A stretch of 64,000 nucleotides of DNA from Gibbula magus (lineage: Eukaryota > Mollusca > Gastropoda > Trochida > Trochidae). The stretch covers positions 9,492,700 through 9,556,699 of the forward strand of contig OW388304.1 in the NCBI GenBank assembly GCA_936450465.1. The letters are read 5' to 3'. The translations under genes and the position numbers were made by a program. Of the stretch, positions 55,627 to 64,000 are shown in pieces; the stretch's first letter is position 1; every line of letters begins with the position of its first letter. The notes beneath the pieces were generated by a model, which did not search any database, was not told where the DNA came from, and saw only the letters and a program-made list of their open reading frames with translations.

Positions 55627-56684
55627 GGAGTAGTGGATACTCTAAGTGCGTCGCCAACGCAATAGCTACCTCGCATAGGAAAACCACTAGGAAGCTCTAT
55701 GATTTCCAGTGGCAGGCCTTCGCCTCGTTCTGTGCTCAGAGGGATTTCATTCCGGCAGAGGCTTCAGTGCCTCAGGTTGCGGAGTACTTGGTGTACCTTC
55801 GCAACACTAGACATCTTAAGGCGTCGTCAATTAACACCAACATGTCGGCCATCCTGTCGGTTCTCAGGAAGAGATCGCCAGGATTGGATGTGTCGGTCCT
55901 CAAGGGCCTAATTAAGACCTTCCGTTCGGTGGACGGCAGGTCCAGGCTTCGCCCACCTGAATGGGACTTAGCCATTGTGCTCAACCACCTGCGCTCCGAT
56001 AGGTATGAACCGCTCTCCGACGTGCCTCTCCTCCCTCTCACCATCAAGGTCATTTTTCTGGTGGCCATGGCCTCTGCAGCGCGGATTTCAGAGATCCATG
56101 CGTTGCAGGCGGACCTGCTACGTTTTGAGGTCAGGGAGGGGGGCTCCGCCTCGCTGGGGTTGGCTCCTGATTTTGTCTGTAAGAACCAAGCAGCGGATGA
56201 AGCGGGACGTACGTTCTCTATCCCAGCTCTGGGTTCGGACTCAGATGAGGTGGATCTCTCTTTGTGTCCAGTAAGAGCCTTAAGGGTGTACACGCAGCGT
56301 ACCCGCAGGCTGAGGGATGGCAGGCGTCGTCTGTTCTTGCCTCACTCACCCAGGAGCACCAAGGAACTAGACAAGCGAGCGTTGGGGGTGTATCTAAGAT
56401 CGGCGGTAATTGATGCGTACAAGGCCGCTGATTTGCCTCCGCCGTCGCGTTCCAATCCTCATGAGATCCGCGCAGTTTCAGCCACGATGGCGTATCACTG
56501 CAACATCGCGGTTTCGGATGTCATGGCAGGGTGTTTTTGGCGTTCATCAGAGGTTTTCGCCAACCATTACCTGCGAGATGTCTCCACTGCTGATCTTGAA
56601 GGCATCTCTAGGCTGGGTCCACAGGTCTTCGCGCAGACGAAGGTGGTCCCCCCAACCAGACCAAGAAGGGGTCATCCTTCTTAG
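53688..56684 (+). CDS. DIRS tyrosine recombinase (functional part ~55540-56684)
   Basis: This frame is open for 998 codons, but the first ~615 lie opposite the RT coding sequence and are low-complexity shadow. The real protein starts near SAHQQAKRKVTREP (about 55535). It shows an N-terminal SAM-like core-binding domain (TTRKLYDFQWQAFASFCAQR, NTNMSAILSVLRK), then a catalytic domain with Arg at 56082 (SAARISE), HEIR at 56460-56471, Trp at 56538 (GCFWRS) and the nucleophilic Tyr at 56568 (FANHYLRD). There is no ATG between ORF2's MT domain and MSAIL, so it is likely made by -1 frameshift or reinitiation from ORF2. It should integrate a circular cDNA by site-specific recombination. Confidence 0.9.
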   Translation: MVTPAAPSSTRSGVGGLGGGSPPRLCQQLGTVRVRPLRVSDSGSGVQHSRLVSAAPHLYSNGASLSRGPAQIDIGTGGDINLQTGGAGGPDPASNAGVLLPSVRNTQKELEKMAANSRFEGVQPLLPRSAAIFSTLDASLSDAVLGALRLHGVSRSTGCVPARADSLSGLQVPPLHPGRQTFSVVRAPVRDLVRPLVIHTGDSAHRPIPSPMRHSVPNVLGRWDRSRPLPGRSRGAAQVHDGPVPSSGVASELREVGLGSGNSSEVPRGYPRHPAVPRFRHEGADGSLRSPYGSRARRLALPTSVAKSVGVINVSSGPDPQGEVVPSPVTGVPESPHQGDALSSRHSLNPRPTSVPSLVAGRRECVRRRSTSSSPPLSSPVCRRLHPRVGSAHESRTGGGSLVPIRAEPTHQRPRVGRSTSCHSALAGPLEGPVPASTHGQFGGCLVDKQAGVHQGTVSATRVTPALRVGGRGGPGHSSGPHSRCQERLGGRVVTSGCPSPNGVATESGGFQGVVSPVRHPADRSVRDVSQPPIANLHLPSARPASDGLRRALVRVGGDGRLCFSAAGHPLPSCSQDRGNSDSSSPAGRPLVASPAVVRSSPSALSAGTGSDSDTEGSAHQQAKRKVTREPSGVLPSRLACIKRGLRSSGYSKCVANAIATSHRKTTRKLYDFQWQAFASFCAQRDFIPAEASVPQVAEYLVYLRNTRHLKASSINTNMSAILSVLRKRSPGLDVSVLKGLIKTFRSVDGRSRLRPPEWDLAIVLNHLRSDRYEPLSDVPLLPLTIKVIFLVAMASAARISEIHALQADLLRFEVREGGSASLGLAPDFVCKNQAADEAGRTFSIPALGSDSDEVDLSLCPVRALRVYTQRTRRLRDGRRRLFLPHSPRSTKELDKRALGVYLRSAVIDAYKAADLPPPSRSNPHEIRAVSATMAYHCNIAVSDVMAGCFWRSSEVFANHYLRDVSTADLEGISRLGPQVFAQTKVVPPTRPRRGHPS

Positions 56685-56705
56685 ACGCGTTTGGGACTTA
56701 TTGTA

Positions 56706-56711
56706 AATAAA
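56706..56711 (+). terminator. Candidate polyadenylation signal of the DIRS element
   Basis: AATAAA lies 22 bases after the recombinase stop codon. Confidence 0.5.
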
Positions 56712-56989
56712 CAGGGTTTACATTGCTTACTCTCGTGTCTGTTGGTTTTTTCTTTAACTTCGTTTTGACCCCCCCTCCCTGTTGGGGTTTGGGGGGCGGT
56801 ATGTTGATCGGAAGTTGAGTGGCAGGGTTGTCTCTTCGATCCGCTTAGCGGTAGAGATGGTATCTCCCGGGCTGTGCCTTGTCCTCACCACAGGGTGGAG
56901 GACTCGTAGGTTAGCTTACACTCAGGGCTAGTCGCTGGTCTCGTCACTACCATGTATCTACTGACCCGCCTCCTTGCGGTGGGATTCTA

Positions 56990-57083
56990 GGCAAAGTAGG
57001 TCTAGTCAACAGATAGGTATTTAAATAATAGTACGTTTTTGATTAAACGTAATTATTTATACTTACCTGTTGACTAGACCTAC
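56990..57083 (+). repeat. DIRS internal complementary region
   Basis: The left part (GGCAAAGTAGGTCTAGTCAA, on to TTTAAATAATA) is the complement of the left terminus at 50251-50291. The right part (AATAGTACG ... GACTAGACCTAC) is the complement of the right terminus up to 57340. It therefore carries both ends joined, the template used to rebuild termini and circularise in the DIRS replication model. Confidence 0.92.
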
Positions 57084-57136
57084 GCTCTAGGCCCTCCCAT
57101 CCTCCCCACTTGGTCTGTCTTGCCTTTGGGACTTTC

Positions 57137-57340
57137 GGAGAGTGATATGAACCGGTAGTGACGTCACGAGACCATCTAGACTTACCGGCCCTTGGATAAG
57201 GGATTTTACGCACCCCTCATCCATTCTTCAAGTTCGTCTGTATTAAGGTTGAAATAGCATTACCCCTGGGAGGTAAGGCAAAGTAGGTCTAGTCAACAGG
57301 TAAGTATAAATAATTACGTTTAATCAAAAACGTACTATTA
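57137..57340 (+). repeat. DIRS right inverted terminal repeat
   Basis: 57137-57299 is complementary to 50431-50269. The outermost 57300-57340 (TAAGTATAAATAATTACG ... CGTACTATTA) differs from the left end and is matched only in the internal complementary region. Confidence 0.92.
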
Positions 57341-57421
57341 TATAGTAAACTATATTATTAAAACCCAAGGTAAATTGTTAAGGTAAAAAGAGTTGCTAGA
57401 TATATAAAAGGGATTTTCTAA

Positions 57422-57690
57422 AATAAAAGGGATTTTCTAAAATCTAAGACTTCCATGCAGGTTTTGGCAGTAACTCTAAAAATATATGGGCATGACATAA
57501 TAAATGCAGGCTTTTCCACATCCGATATATTATTAAAACTAACATTCAAAGTAGAACATAAAGATAACATATTTTTGGTAATATTTTTGTATAAGGGGCA
57601 GTGTAAAAGTACATGAGCTTCATTTTCAATAAAATCGTTGCAGTTAAAACATACTCTATCTTCCAGTGGTGTGTTATTGTATACCGCTAA
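57422..57690 (-). pseudogene. LINE C-terminal zinc-motif relic
   Basis: On the minus strand the sequence reads TPLEDRVCFNCNDFIENEAH, VLLHCPLYKN and on to VLDFRKSLLF then stop. The CxxC...HxxxxC pattern with ENEAH is the C-terminal zinc motif of many animal LINE polyproteins. No RT is present upstream. Confidence 0.65.
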
Positions 57691-57899
57691 AACTGATTAT
57701 TCAACTTATGTGGGGCCGGGGAGATATACCACCTCTCATGATGGCTCTTTTGTTTTCAACTTGTGACACTAAAACAAACTTGTCTGTCTGCATGCCTGAC
57801 TATGGCGAATTAAGCATGTTATCTTTCTCTCTGTGTGTATTACGAGGGAGACACCGTTCACTCAAAATCGTTATGTAATATAAATACACCCGGTGGTAA

Positions 57900-60800
57900 A
57901 TTCACTCAGGCGTTACGCCCGCGCCCCCCTTGTCGCAAACCGTCGCATTTGATGTCGGCCATAACCTCGCATTATCAAAATTAAACCAGAGACGTATATC
58001 CATCTAATTCCTTGTCTAATTCTTTGATTAAACAATTGATATCGGCTCTTAAAGGAACATCCATTCTGTTTTTGGGGGTCACATATGCAAAACGTTGTTT
58101 TCTAGATTATGTTATGTTATCGGGAAGTACTGACTGTTGCCGAAAATTGCCATTTTGATCTTAGTCTACTTAGTATATTGACGATATAAAGCTAACAGTA
58201 GTGATTTCTGATCGAAAACCGGACAATGTACCGCGTGTGGCGCGCGCAAATGATTTAAACGTAATTTTGGAATATTATTTATAACAGACAAACTGATAAA
58301 TTTGTCACATATTTAATAGGTCATATAACTACTGTGCATATAAATGGGACGTTTAGTTTTGGTTTCTGCATATGCATAATGATGTTACTCTATTTTAATT
58401 GGAAACAAGTATTTGGTTATTCGGGATGAATATGCAAGTCGAGTATATTTATTTGCACTGTAAACAGCACATATGGTATGTTGGATCGTATTAAAGCTTA
58501 ATAAAATTTTATGAAACACAATGGATGCAGCTTTACCATAAATGCGACCTTGTGCTGAAAACATTTCGACATGTTTCAAATAAACAACCTGTAGAAATAT
58601 TGTCTTGATATTTTCCCAAATATATGACGATACACAAGTCGAATGAAACATTTCAAATCTATAGACTGAATGTAACCGAAAATGAAAGAATTGCATTTGG
58701 AATTTGAAGGCTAGACCAGTGACTTTTTTATCAACGCAAGAACCCAACCACCAGCACAGTTTACCAATCGGTAACCGCGACCTCGATCAACGTATCGCTT
58801 GATGACAAAAAATATGAACACTACATGTTAATAGAAGAGAATCACTAGCAGTTTAAACGAATGACGATGCGTTTGTTTCACACTCTATTGGAAAATCAAA
58901 TTTTATAGATTACTTGTGACAGAGAGTTAGACAGTTATAGTTTATTAAAGTGTCACGCATAGAACTCATTGTACAATTGTACAATATAGCACAAATTATT
59001 AGTAAATACCCAGCCAAATTGACTTATGAGACAGATGTTACGTTTTAAAACATACTATCCACAGACTCATGTCATATCGAGCGAGCCAATAAACCCGGCG
59101 AGACGCAACGAAGACGAATAAGCACACTGCTTAAAACAAGGGACGGGTTGTGTATTGAAAGTGGGTTGTGTATTGTAAGCGTGTATTCAGTCGTTAGTAA
59201 TAAATGATATACCGGATTACGTAACATACATGTAGGTAGTCGCGCGTTTATCACATTACGTGACCCACTGGTCACCCACTGATCAAGCGTAATTAAAAAA
59301 TTCCAAATATTCACGATTTGCTTATGGTCATATAGATGTTATATACATTGATAGTGTCAGTGACGGTACGCTTTTATATTACGGTTTTATTCACTTAATT
59401 GAAGGCAAATTTACTTATACATGGAAGTTCAGAAATTATGTGCATAGGGTAATTATCAGAAAGGTTCAAGTATTGTACCTTGATATTCTGAGTCTATTTG
59501 GATTGCTTAAGACGCGCGATAATAAAATACTTTGTGTTTTTATTGCCATTTTCTTTAAAGTCGTACCGACAATATATTTCCTTTACTTTGATCTTCGAAT
59601 GATGATATAATTGCATCAGCCAGTTATTTAATCTACATGATCTGATACTTGTCGCACTTTCTGGATACATTGTGTAAAGGATACACGCATCTCAAATTCA
59701 CTACACAGTTATTGGCATTTAAACTTTTGTTACAGATCATTCAGCATGTACATGTATCTCGGGTTTTTTTTCTGTCAGAGAGCAACAATCCCTTTATCAA
59801 CCTAAACATCCATTCTTCTAGCCCCAATTCTTCACTAGTGATTTCTTTTTAACTCATATACACGCAGTGCTCTGTTGGCGGGAATGAGCGGTACACTCTC
59901 ATACTAAAGTAATACTATTGAATCGGTTATGTTAATGATGTCTGGATGGGTTAATAAAATCAAGGATATAACATGTCCGGCTATAAATGTAAATGGAAAA
60001 CGCCGTTTAATTGTATGGTGACATGTTAATATAAATATTCATTTCCATACATGTTTATTAAAATGGTCATGACAACTGTGTATTAATTTTTTTTTAAAAC
60101 AATCTATTTAAAATCTCAAAATAAAATCACCCTGAACTAATGTTGTGTACATTTTAGATCAAATATCATAGGGATTATGTGAATATAAATTCATAGTTTA
60201 TTCATTAGATTATACATACAACATTCCACTTAGAAGTGTAAATATATTCACTAAACAAACTAAGAAACCGAAGCAACAATAGTCCACAAACATACAGTAT
60301 CTACTATCTAGATAAAATTATTTACACTCGTCACACATCTATCTATATGCAATAAACATCATACATGTAAATCTTTATAATGTACAGTAATAGTTATTTA
60401 CATGTATCTTATAGACATGCATACATGTATTTGGGAATACATATTTGAACCTTGAATGTTAATATGCGTGTCTTTAACAGATTAACCTGTCAAATTTACC
60501 TCAAACTAAAATCCAATATCTTGAAAATGTTTTGTTTAAAAGTAAATTTCTTATCACTGAGAGATTACAACATGTATGTTAACGGTTTTGATTTATACAT
60601 CTGCCTGTATAATTAATTACACATTTCATAAACGGGAGCGAAATTAGATAAGCCAACAGTTTAATCAAATCCACTAACATACAGAAAGAAACATCCCCGA
60701 AAGAAGACCTAATTTAATGCTTTTATGACAAATGATAAGAAAGATATAACAATGTTAATGTAACGACGCCCTTACCAAATATGTAATTGATAATGTTAAT

Positions 60801-60950
60801 AGAAATATAAATAAAAGTATATCAATCAATATTATTGTATAACATTCTTCAATGTGAATGAACTATGATTATGGTTTCGGCGAATCGTTTCTGAGATGCT
60901 TGGTGATCATATCATCGGCAGTGAATAAAGTTGAAATGCATTTGCTGTTA
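57900..60950. other. No gene; AT-rich spacer
   Basis: I find no exon, RNA gene or transposon border that I can support. The ORF at 58385-58747 (minus) has no known motif. A small direct repeat (GGGTTGTGTATTG) occurs at about 59145-59175. Confidence 0.45.
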
Positions 60951-61639
60951 TGGAAATGACCCTTCCGCCGTCAGTTCTATATGTTTATGCAATTCTAAAT
61001 GAACACAATCAATGTATAATACAACTTAACAGCATACTTTATCACTTTGAAAATCAGGTTTCATTTCGTTTCCGGATCATCAAAATGATCAGTTCTAATA
61101 TTACCCACAAGCATTGCAGTTCAAAACCGGCTTCAGGGGAATACCCGACCCTCAGCTTCCCGATACCACACAAACACCTACACAAAATATGTATCCGTTA
61201 TCATATCCAAGCAGTTTACTTTTACAAGAACAATAATAAACACTACACAATATGTACACACTGTGTAACTGAATATAATTCTAAATACACTATTATGTGG
61301 ACGACAATATTCAAACTTTATATCAAGTAAATTTCCCCAGTGCAATTACATGTGTTTACAGGAATGCTATTCTCTCCAATCGCGTTTACCTCACATAACA
61401 GTGAATAAGAAATTTAGTTTATTACAAACTGTCTCACTTTGTTACATAATCGGATAGGCGTACATGTAAATGTAGGACTTTCGAGACCCACAAATAAATA
61501 ACAATAAATTCGTTATTAAGATAAATATCACTATATCTTTAGTTTATTGAGTCAATCATCCATCCAGGACCATCTTACGCACATGTCAATTTATGGCCGC
61601 AATAGCATTGATCGCAGTAATGACTAGCGCGTACATGTA

Positions 61640-61829
61640 AGCCCCGCCCTCCCGGTAGCCACTGAACCGCTCAGTCGCCTGTATTGCGACTCTCCTACTC
61701 TTTTACTGCGATAGTAGTGCAGAAATCACGGGTCAGTCCTGCGAGCCGACTGCATTCCCGTTGCGATAATACTGCAGTAATTTCACTTTCAGACTGCAAT
61801 ACAGGGGAAGTGACTTTTGTCCGGCACTG
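61640..61829 (-). mobile_element. Tc1-like terminus (right-facing end)
   Basis: TGACTTTTGTCCGGCACTG followed by TA is the exact inverse of the end at 48086. Inside it, TGCGATAATACTGCAGT and AGCCCCGCC blocks parallel those of the left end, but the arms are otherwise diverged. Confidence 0.55.
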
Positions 61830-62029
61830 TAGGTATACTCGAAATTGTTCAATTATGTTATTTAGCTTAATCAGGATAGCTAAGCAATTCATTAATGAGC
61901 GCAAAGTACTTCCGTCAACCAACCAAAACGCAAGTTATATTTAGAAAAACTGTAATTCCCATGACCATTATGAAAACTTTAATACCCGGCATATCTGTGC
62001 CCGCTTGGGTAAGAATCTGTCATTATGTT

Positions 62030-62280
62030 CCAAAATAGAGCCAGGGGCTCTGTATCTCATCAGGACTTCAGTGATTTATTATCTAAGGTGAAGATCTTAG
62101 CAACCTCAAGTAATATATTGATAACAGGAAAAAGGTTTTTAGGTCATGACCCCTGTGACTCACATTTGAGGTCGGGATCACCAAATCTACAATTTATAAA
62201 CCCCATTGGTTAAGGAGTCTGTAAACAACATTTCAGCTCTTTAGACCTTTTGGAACTGGAGAAGAAGATGAACTATGTAT
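62030..62280 (-). repeat. Unnamed dispersed repeat, copy 2
   Basis: Reverse complement of 17610-17780: AATCTACAATTTATAAACCC, CCATTGGTTAAGGAGTCTG and TTTAGACCTTTTGGAACTGG align with it. It is moderately diverged, with no ORF. Confidence 0.55.
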
Positions 62281-63057
62281 GCAGAAATAGATATTTCAGA
62301 AGAATAATGTGTAACATTGAGTAATTCAACTCATGTCATCCCATGTAAGCACTGTTGCAATTGGGCTAAACTGAACGTATTGCTCACTACCAGCAAAATC
62401 CCTTAGCAGCAAATTTTGTTTCACAAATGGTCTACCTACTTTCTATCCAATGAAAATGAAGGTATAAAAAGGTTAATAAGTGCTTATTAGAAGATAGCTC
62501 CAGTCACTGTAAACATACTTCGAAACAAAGAAAGAAAAAGATAATGTTTTTCCACACCACATTTTGTATATTCATTTTAAAAGTTGGTTAAACAACTTGG
62601 CAGTTTTGATCATGATAGCATGAGTTATAACTATATGGCTTTGAACTGATGGTCATTAAGACAGATAAAGTTATTATATTTTAGTGTTCACAAAAATGAA
62701 ATAAAATTAAGGCAGTTAAATATCAATTGTTGTCTATAAGTAAAGTAAAAAAAAATTGAAAAAATACGAAAGGCCAAAATGTTGATAATGTGTCTGGATA
62801 AACGAGGTTTCTGAGCAAATTTGGTTTTCTTACAGTAAAATTGGATTTAATGGTGTAATAATTTACTTTTGATTATAATTACGATTATTGAATCATAATC
62901 AAATGGTGGTGATCAAGTTTCAGTTAGTATATGTTTACTTTTGACACATTCTGGAAAAAAGGACCTACTTGTAACCCAAAATACATGTAGTTAATGGCTA
63001 AATTATTGCAATTTGAAAAGTTGATTTTAGTGATGCGTTTCTTTTTTTGCCCTGTTT

Positions 63058-63215
63058 ATAATGATCACTCGTGCTGCGAATAGCTTCATTCATACTATTC
63101 AGCAAGTGTCTGGTTGGCTTCTCGTAGAATTTGTAGGTTCGAACCAAGTCAATGTACGTGTACATCTTCTTTGTTTGCAGTTCAAAATGAATGTAAAAAT
63201 TGGCCAGCATTGAAT
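63058..63215 (-). other. Exon-like segment, second copy
   Basis: See 43341-43500: about 97% identical over ~157 bp, and the minus-strand frame stays open. This copy ends 10 bases from the TACCGTATTC start of the next repeat, whereas the 43-kb copy has no such neighbour. Confidence 0.6.
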
Positions 63216-63223
63216 ACTTATAT

Positions 63224-63995
63224 ACCGTATTCATCCTAATAAACGCCCTCTCCTAATAAACGCCCTCCCAAGCCTTTTTTGACTCGCGGAAAATGGCCCC
63301 TAATAAACGCCCCCCTTTTGTATCGATTTACCTTACTGATGATTCACTGAAGAAGAGTTTTCAATCTTGCTATCAACCTCTTATGTCCAGTAAAGTGGTA
63401 CATGGCATTTCCAGTCCCCCGGCGACTGTCGAATGTCTGTAACGAACAGCCACTACACATTCTATGCGACCGCAATGTTTTAAGAAACAGGAACATGTCT
63501 TGCTCAACTCTCTTGATGATGTCCCACAACTACAGATCATGCTAGCACACTGACCGCGAATTTGTCGTGAACGTTATTTTGTCAATGTCTCTCCAACTGT
63601 TGGTTCCCAAATATCCCTATAGACATGAAGTGCCCGAAGTTTATGATCCGAAGTAGAATATACCGGAGAATTTTTCTAAATAAATTGCAAGATTAAACCT
63701 TGCACAAGCTATAATGTATATTTGTTCACATTTCCATTTCAAATTGTGTATCAGTACCAGTTGGAATTTAATACAAATAATAAACTGCGACATTTAACTC
63801 TTCTTTACATTTATTTGATAGACTTATTTTGATTTAAACTCTGAAATAAAATCTATGTTTGTTTTTCTTCTGGACATCAACAGACATTTTTTTAATAAAC
63901 GCCCCCTTTTTAAAACAAATTTAAGTCAATTTAATAAACGGCCCCTTTTTCAAATTTTTTAAACGCCCAGGGCTTCTAATACGGCGAAAACGGTA
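63224..63995. mobile_element. AATAAACGCCC-rich element with TACCGTATT-type ends
   Basis: It opens TACCGTATTCATCC with three CCTAATAAACGCCC units and closes with TTTAATAAACGGCCCC, AAACGCCCAGGGC and TAATACGGCGAAAACGGTA. The imperfectly inverted ends and repeated AATAAACGCC words suggest a non-autonomous DNA transposon. The window ends at its right edge. Confidence 0.6.
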
Positions 63996-64000
63996 AAAAA

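Larger units (their letters stand above)
50251..57340 (+). mobile_element. Complete DIRS-type tyrosine-recombinase retrotransposon
   Basis: The 7.1-kb element has long inverted terminal repeats, an internal complementary region, a GC-rich body unlike the AT-rich flanks, and three large intact frames for gag, RT-RNaseH-methyltransferase and tyrosine recombinase. It ends in TATTA-like sequence at both edges and has no target duplication, as expected when a recombinase inserts a circular intermediate instead of an integrase acting on linear DNA. All catalytic motifs checked are present and no premature stop is seen, so it could be recently active. Confidence 0.93.

Noticed and set aside
48086..61829. 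A giant DNA transposon of Polinton/Maverick type
   Set aside because: The ends are Tc1-like and short, and none of the expected polymerase, integrase, protease or capsid genes lies between them.
61684..61944. Small protein gene at 61.7-61.9 kb
   Set aside because: The overlapping ORFs on both strands fall in the transposon terminus and share no family motif.

Overview
The window is eukaryotic, repeat-rich and mostly AT-rich non-coding DNA. Genes are split by introns with GT..AG borders, and the space between them is packed with mobile elements. A small cluster of secreted C1q-domain genes, and tRNA-derived SINEs plus LINEs that share a GCGGCGTTAAAC...AACTCAC(n) tail, point to a mollusc, probably a gastropod of the abalone type. 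That assignment is inference from family knowledge, not a database result.

Layout. 0.5-2.1 kb: an intact two-exon C1q-domain gene (+). 3.0-3.5 kb: a 30-bp minisatellite that is open in several frames. 5.6-16.2 kb: SINEs, a TTAA-flanked non-autonomous transposon, fold-back repeats, the 3' part of an I-like LINE with RNase H (-), and a decayed Tc1 transposase. 17.4-24.2 kb: exons of one or two unrecognised host genes (+), one part Tudor/chromo-like and the other possibly an OB fold, with SINEs and a LINE ORF1 relic in the introns. 25-30 kb: Penelope-like and L1-like fragments, a MITE and more SINEs. 30.0-33.7 kb: a decayed BEL/Pao retrotransposon (-) split by a MITE with an 8-bp target duplication. 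36 kb: a second decayed I-like LINE. 37.7-46.3 kb: three C1q loci (-). One is intact, one is split by a 2.7-kb composite insertion, and one carries a nonsense mutation and a frameshift. A Penelope GIY-YIG fragment lies between the last two. 50.25-57.34 kb: a structurally complete, GC-rich DIRS-type tyrosine-recombinase retrotransposon with gag, RT-RNaseH-methyltransferase and recombinase frames, inverted terminal repeats and an internal complementary region. 57.4-64 kb: largely gene-free, with a LINE relic, a Tc1-like terminus, a copied exon-like segment and a repeat rich in AATAAACGCCC.

How the parts relate. The C1q genes share the same architecture: signal peptide, coiled-coil stalk, phase-1 intron, C1q head. 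They differ in the number of stalk heptads. The SINEs carry the same 3' tail as the I-like LINE, and two insertions of only about 38 bp consist of that tail alone, which fits one LINE machinery mobilising both. The best candidate for something undescribed is in the DIRS element: a hairpin motif repeated six times in its leader recurs as a 19/20 match exactly at the stop codon that separates the RT and recombinase frames.
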